Assembly (NCBI GenBank): GCA_002205965.3
Contig: NADL03000609.1
Span: 248,001 to 312,000, forward strand
Reading direction: 5' to 3'
DNA: 64,000 nucleotides
Source of the DNA: Kappaphycus alvarezii
Lineage: Eukaryota > Rhodophyta > Florideophyceae > Gigartinales > Solieriaceae
Positions 60,302-64,000 of the stretch are shown here, piece after piece; the first letter of the stretch is position 1; every line of letters begins with the position of its first letter. A program made the translations under genes and the position numbers. Under the pieces are notes generated by a model. That model did no database searches, had not been told where the DNA came from, and saw nothing but the letters and a program-made list of their open reading frames with translations.

Positions 60302-60781
60302 TCAAGCTATCCTCTCTCGAGCCCCGAGCGCCTGGAGTCCGGTTGACCCGATTTGTCCGTAAATGTCAATGGCGATAGGTAGAAGCTCCATACCCTCGGC
60401 ACAACGAGGTAGCGCATAATATTCCCCTTTCCGCTGATCGGCTCGTGTCAGTGCTGAGAGACCTCCATCGGCCTGGTTGCGATATGGCTCGGAGTGAGGA
60501 CTGACAGTGGCCACATCGAGACCTGTAGGATGGGCGCAAAATAAAGGGTCATCGATGAGGATGTCCAGTGCGCGTTTCTCGGCTGGGCTTTGTAGAGGTC
60601 GGCAGTAGAGAATATCCCGATGACGGTTGTGACGGCGCACCGCACCGACACCCCCTTTGTAGGTTGATGCATTATGGCTCATGGTATCGAGGAGAGGAGT
60701 AACAATGTATTTACCTTCTAGGCAGGTAGGGCAGCGCTGGAGGCCGCAGAGTACTGGGTTGACTAAGCGAAGGTCGAACAT
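60302..60781 (-). mobile_element. LINE-like 3' domain, uninterrupted 159-codon frame (copy G)
   Basis: The frame reads VNPVLCGLQRCPTCLEGKYI (Cys knuckle), LLDTMSHNAST, GAVRRHNRHRDILYCR (RRHN block), RALDILIDDPLFCAHPTGLD, DVATVSPHSEPY, ADQRKGEYYALPRCAEGMEL and LPIAIDIYGQIGSTG. This is the complete CxxC / RRHNxxRD / LDVxxVSP / K-Y / PxAxDxYG order of the retroelement 3' domain, from a different subfamily than copies A-F. It is the best intact example here of the RRHN and PxAxDxYG blocks. Confidence 0.6.
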
Positions 60782-62119
60782 CGTCCGTCATATCTCCCCT
60801 GAGGTGTATAGGCCGGTGGACGGCAGCGGAAGTGTTGAGAAGGGAATGGAAGCCATTGAGGAGGCCGTCGAGGCCAGCAGAGTAAAAGGGTGCGAAGAAG
60901 AGGCAGCAGGGACCGATGCGTGATGCAGGGAGAGGCGGGAAAGGTGGAAATGACATACCAAATGCATTCAACATTTTTCAAATTGTAAGGTAAGGTATTA
61001 TCTTGACATCAAGCGAGGGATCCAAGGTCGCGTGGTCCTCCTGGTTGAAATCAATTCCGCTCGTCAGGAACACTTGTCTTCGCAGTCGCTTTGTGCAAGC
61101 TTCTCGCTTATAATAGGAGTTCTTCAATGTTTAAATGTTGATATTCGTAGATCAAAGGATAAATGGTTCCTACCTGGATAATAAATAATTGCCTGAATGG
61201 CTTAAATTAAACTATGCATAGAAAACAAAATTTAAGAATAGATGATCTATGGAGATATTTCGATGCCACAAACGATGTAGAAGTATTTGTAAAACCCTAG
61301 GAATATATGTACTCTAGGCCGGAGTAAATCTGCTACAGATAATCAGGAAACAGTTCAATAATTTGGGTATACATAATTTAGATTCAGCAACAATAATTAC
61401 AGGACTTTTATGGTCTCCCGTCAGTTTTCTAGCGTTTTGACAACTTCCCGCCAACCTTTTACATTGTAAGCCTTTACTATCACGACATCCCTCAGGGAAC
61501 AGCTGACCATATTTTTCATGCATTAAAAAACCCCAAATTTCCCCTTTTATGGTAGGCATTCATGCAGATCATAATTTGACTGACAATACAAATTAAGTAA
61601 CTATATCTAGTAAATTATGAAATACTAACTATAGGACATAAAAATATTCCACATTCAAAAAAGTGCAAATAGGACCAAAATAAATAGATAAGAACATTCA
61701 TCGATGATCCATAATAAATAGAAAGTTCTATCATAGATGACAAATAATCCGAAAGAGCCAATTTATTCCTGGCAACAAGAGTCGCCCGTGATATATTTTA
61801 ATCATTCCTCAATGACATATTTAAAAAGAAATGAAAAGTAAAGTACAGTCTAAGAATGTTCTTGTACAGGCACTAAACAGGATACGCAACGTCAAATCAA
61901 AATAAATGAAAGCGAACGTTTGTCACAAGCCAATCTTATGTTTGTTGACCGAATCATTGAGATAAAGCACAATCTTTCTAGGGTAAATTCTGAAAATTAG
62001 CGCAACAAATATCTTCAATTTCAAAATGCGCAGTTACTGTAAACCTCCAACAATACCGTTTGTTTGCCCCTCCATCCTAACCCGTCATTATCCTAGCTCC
62101 ACCATTAAATAGCAACATC
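60782..62119. other. AT-rich non-coding DNA
   Basis: 60782-61000 is the degraded upstream part of copy G. 61000-62119 is AT-rich with no gene; the left end of the second PIF-like element should lie here. Confidence 0.5.
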
Positions 62120-63349
62120 CTATAATTCCGGATATCCCCAAACCAGTCCCAAACCAGCAGCAAGCAGCAAATGTCCTGCACATTCTAGCAGACATTGCTG
62201 TAGAGCGTGAATTGGAGCTACGGGAATTCGATGGCAGAGACAGCGAAATCAACACTGATGATGAGTCTTTACCCCTCCCCAGTTTTTGACATGTTCTATG
62301 AAGCAGGCGGCTGTAAAGCCATACAAGATATGATCAATTTCGATGCTTCGGAGTTTAACACTATTTGGGGTACCACAGAGCCATTCATCAGCGAGAGTTA
62401 TAATTTAGGGCCTGGAAAAGGGTAACTTTGGGGGAAAGGACTTGTAATTTATGCTTTTAACAACTTTAAAAGGGGGTGAGAAGTGGGATATTCTAGAGAA
62501 TTTTTTCAGCTTTAAGCGGCCTATATTCGAGAAAATGATGACAAAATTTATGGAATTGCTCAGTAAACCGCTTTTTGAAGCTGTTTTAGAGGGAAACGGG
62601 TCTCTTTTTCCTTTCAGTGAGATGCTACAGGACGGCAATAAGCTTAAGTTTAAATCTAAGTACTATTCGATTTGTAGGTAAGCCACCGACGTTACTTTTC
62701 AACAAGTAAATCGACCAAGTGGAAAAATGAAAGAAAGGAAGCTTTATTTCAGCGGTAAACACAAGCTGTATGGATTCGAAGTTGAAGTTTCCGTGCTACC
62801 AAAATGACAGACTCTGAATTGCTCGAAGCACTACCCTGGGTCGGTGGCTGATTTAGGCAGATATTGGTCCGCTGTCTGGAGAGTACCTTACCATTGGAGC
62901 GAATTAATGGATAAAAGATACCAAGGGGAGATAGAGCTGACTCATGCATTTATTCCGAAAAAAAAGCCGCGTAATGGTATTTTAACACGCGAAGAAGAGG
63001 CTACAAACAAAAAATTGGCGTCTGATCGTATTATCGTGGAAAAATGTTTCGGACGCCTGCGCTCACTCTGGCAGTAGTTGGGAGTGAGTGGTGCTGAAAA
63101 AAAGACCTATAGGATTGATTTTTCTGTCTTTGCGCAGCGCTGTCAAACATTCACATTCAGATGCATCCGCTGTGCTGGGAAGATAATACTCACCAAAGGC
63201 AATTGAAGAAGCGGTTATATTTTATTGGCGAGGATATTGCCAGTAGGCGCCGTACTGTTCAGAAGGGCTACCGTAACAAGCGGCGCAGGCGGATTGAATT
63301 GCAGTTTCGTAATGTAGAGTTTATCGGTAATGAGTATGAGTCAGATTAA
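62120..63349 (+). mobile_element. PIF-like (DDE_4) transposase, KHKLYG subfamily
   Basis: The N terminus (ERELELREFDGRDSEINTDD, MINFDASEFNTIWGTTEPFI) and LKGGEKWDILENFFSFKRPI are followed by the catalytic domain: ATDVTFQQVNRPSGKMKERK (first Asp in TDVTFQQ), YFSGKHKLYGFEVEVSVLP, SELMDKRYQGEIELTHAFIP (second Asp), KKKPRNGILTREEEATNKKL and SDRIIVEKCFGRLRSLW (catalytic Glu), with a basic C-terminal tail ending at 63347-63349. The three acidic positions are kept. About five frame changes separate blocks, near 62290, 62425, 62680, 62805 and 63075. It is clearly different from the Harbinger copy at 23.7 kb. Confidence 0.8.
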
Positions 63350-63429
63350 AGAAAATGCACTGGAGGGAAACTGAAGTTGGAGATCTAGGAGGTTAGTGGC
63401 CGAAGTTTGGTTCCAGGAATTATCAGCGG

Positions 63430-63990
63430 GACCTTTAACATCTAGTCCAAACCCGCAGCACTGAACGCATAGGAAGCGAAGGGTCTGTGGTCAGCGACAT
63501 GATCACTGTACAAATTCATAGTCTGCCAGCAGTGGTTATACTTCGGCGGTAATGAGTCCGCGTAAACTGAAAGACCGAGGCGACGATGGAGATGATGCTC
63601 CAATGAAAATCGGAGGCTTTGGTCGTATTGGTCAGATGCCGTTGTAGTTAGGCAACCGGAGGCTGCGGAGTGCTGAAAGGCGAGGCCGCGTGTCCGTCGG
63701 CCGGTAGCTTCGGTTCCGCAACTTACGCGGCTGGGGTCACCCTTCCAGAGGTCGTGCGTCCTGTAATCCTTGGCTTCAGCCTCTTGCAGGGCCCTACGAA
63801 AAGGGATTTGCAGGTTGATAGGGACAGGCAACCCCTGTAATTCTTCTTGGGACATCCTCATCATCTTTGGGGGTAGTTGCAGCTGGATTTGTGGTAGGAT
63901 CTTCTGCACTGGGTGGCGAGCCCAAGAAAAGGCAAAAAGTGGGAGATGCAACACCCAGTGTCACCGATCCGTCCATCAGGACAGTGTCCG
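63430..63990 (-). mobile_element. LINE-like 3' domain fragment at window edge (copy H)
   Basis: The minus-strand frame 63954-63442 reads SLEHHLHRRLGLSVYADSLP and then PKYNHCWQTMNLYSDHVADH, matching the RRLGLxVY, C/H knuckle and DHVA (GDHA-like) order of the other copies. The element's upstream part continues past the right edge of the window. Confidence 0.5.
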
Positions 63991-64000
63991 GCTTGAAAGA

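Overview
The window is nuclear DNA of a plastid-bearing eukaryote. A red alga is the best guess, probably a transposon-rich, intron-poor florideophyte of the Chondrus type. The reasons are a compact cluster of apparently intronless genes, three of them plastid-type (a Tic20-family translocon protein, a biotin-less BCCP-like BADC protein, and a DUF2358/NTF2-like protein), surrounded by about 55 kb of mobile-element debris. The lineage call is inference; the plastid link is firmer.

Layout. 1-5.9 kb is a gene island: the 3' end of an MFAP1-type splicing factor (+); an NME5-type NDP kinase-Dpy30-adenylate kinase fusion (-); Tic20 (+); the BADC-like protein (-); the DUF2358 protein (-). The NDPK-AK and Tic20 genes are divergent and share about 600 bp; Tic20 and BADC converge with about 200 bp between them. 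7.6-8.3 kb is a LINE-like 3' domain, abutted by a Ty3/gypsy chromovirus fossil (8.3-13.8 kb). 13.8-18.6 kb is old coding debris I cannot classify. 19.7-21.3 kb is a pogo-like transposase and 23.7-24.4 kb a PIF/Harbinger transposase. 26.4-27.9 kb is an amino-acid transporter of AAAP type; a diverged paralogue lies inverted at 58.3-59.8 kb. 28.4-32.5 kb and 45.8-47.8 kb hold several copies of a LINE-like 3' domain, with a tRNA-Thr(CGU) at 31.2 kb. 33.3-35.5 kb is a piggyBac element ending in a 50-bp minisatellite; 36.15-37.74 kb a Tc1/mariner element with visible ends; 38.75-40.4 kb a second pogo-like transposase; 40.87-45.53 kb a hAT element flanked by 43-bp repeat arrays. 48.3-48.95 kb encodes a small acidic protein. 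49.5-57 kb is C-rich LINE debris including a reverse transcriptase. 62.1-63.35 kb is a second, different PIF-like transposase, and the right edge is another LINE fragment.

A recurring property matters for reading everything: host genes and DNA transposons alike are cut by frameshifts that nearly always look like one missing base, often in a homopolymer. This resembles uncorrected long-read sequence more than decay, so several genes marked here as broken may be intact in the organism. No new defence or metabolic system is evident. The most interesting host signals are the NDPK-Dpy30-AK fusion, the biotin-less BCCP paralogue, and the shared 3'-domain architecture of the LINE-like family.
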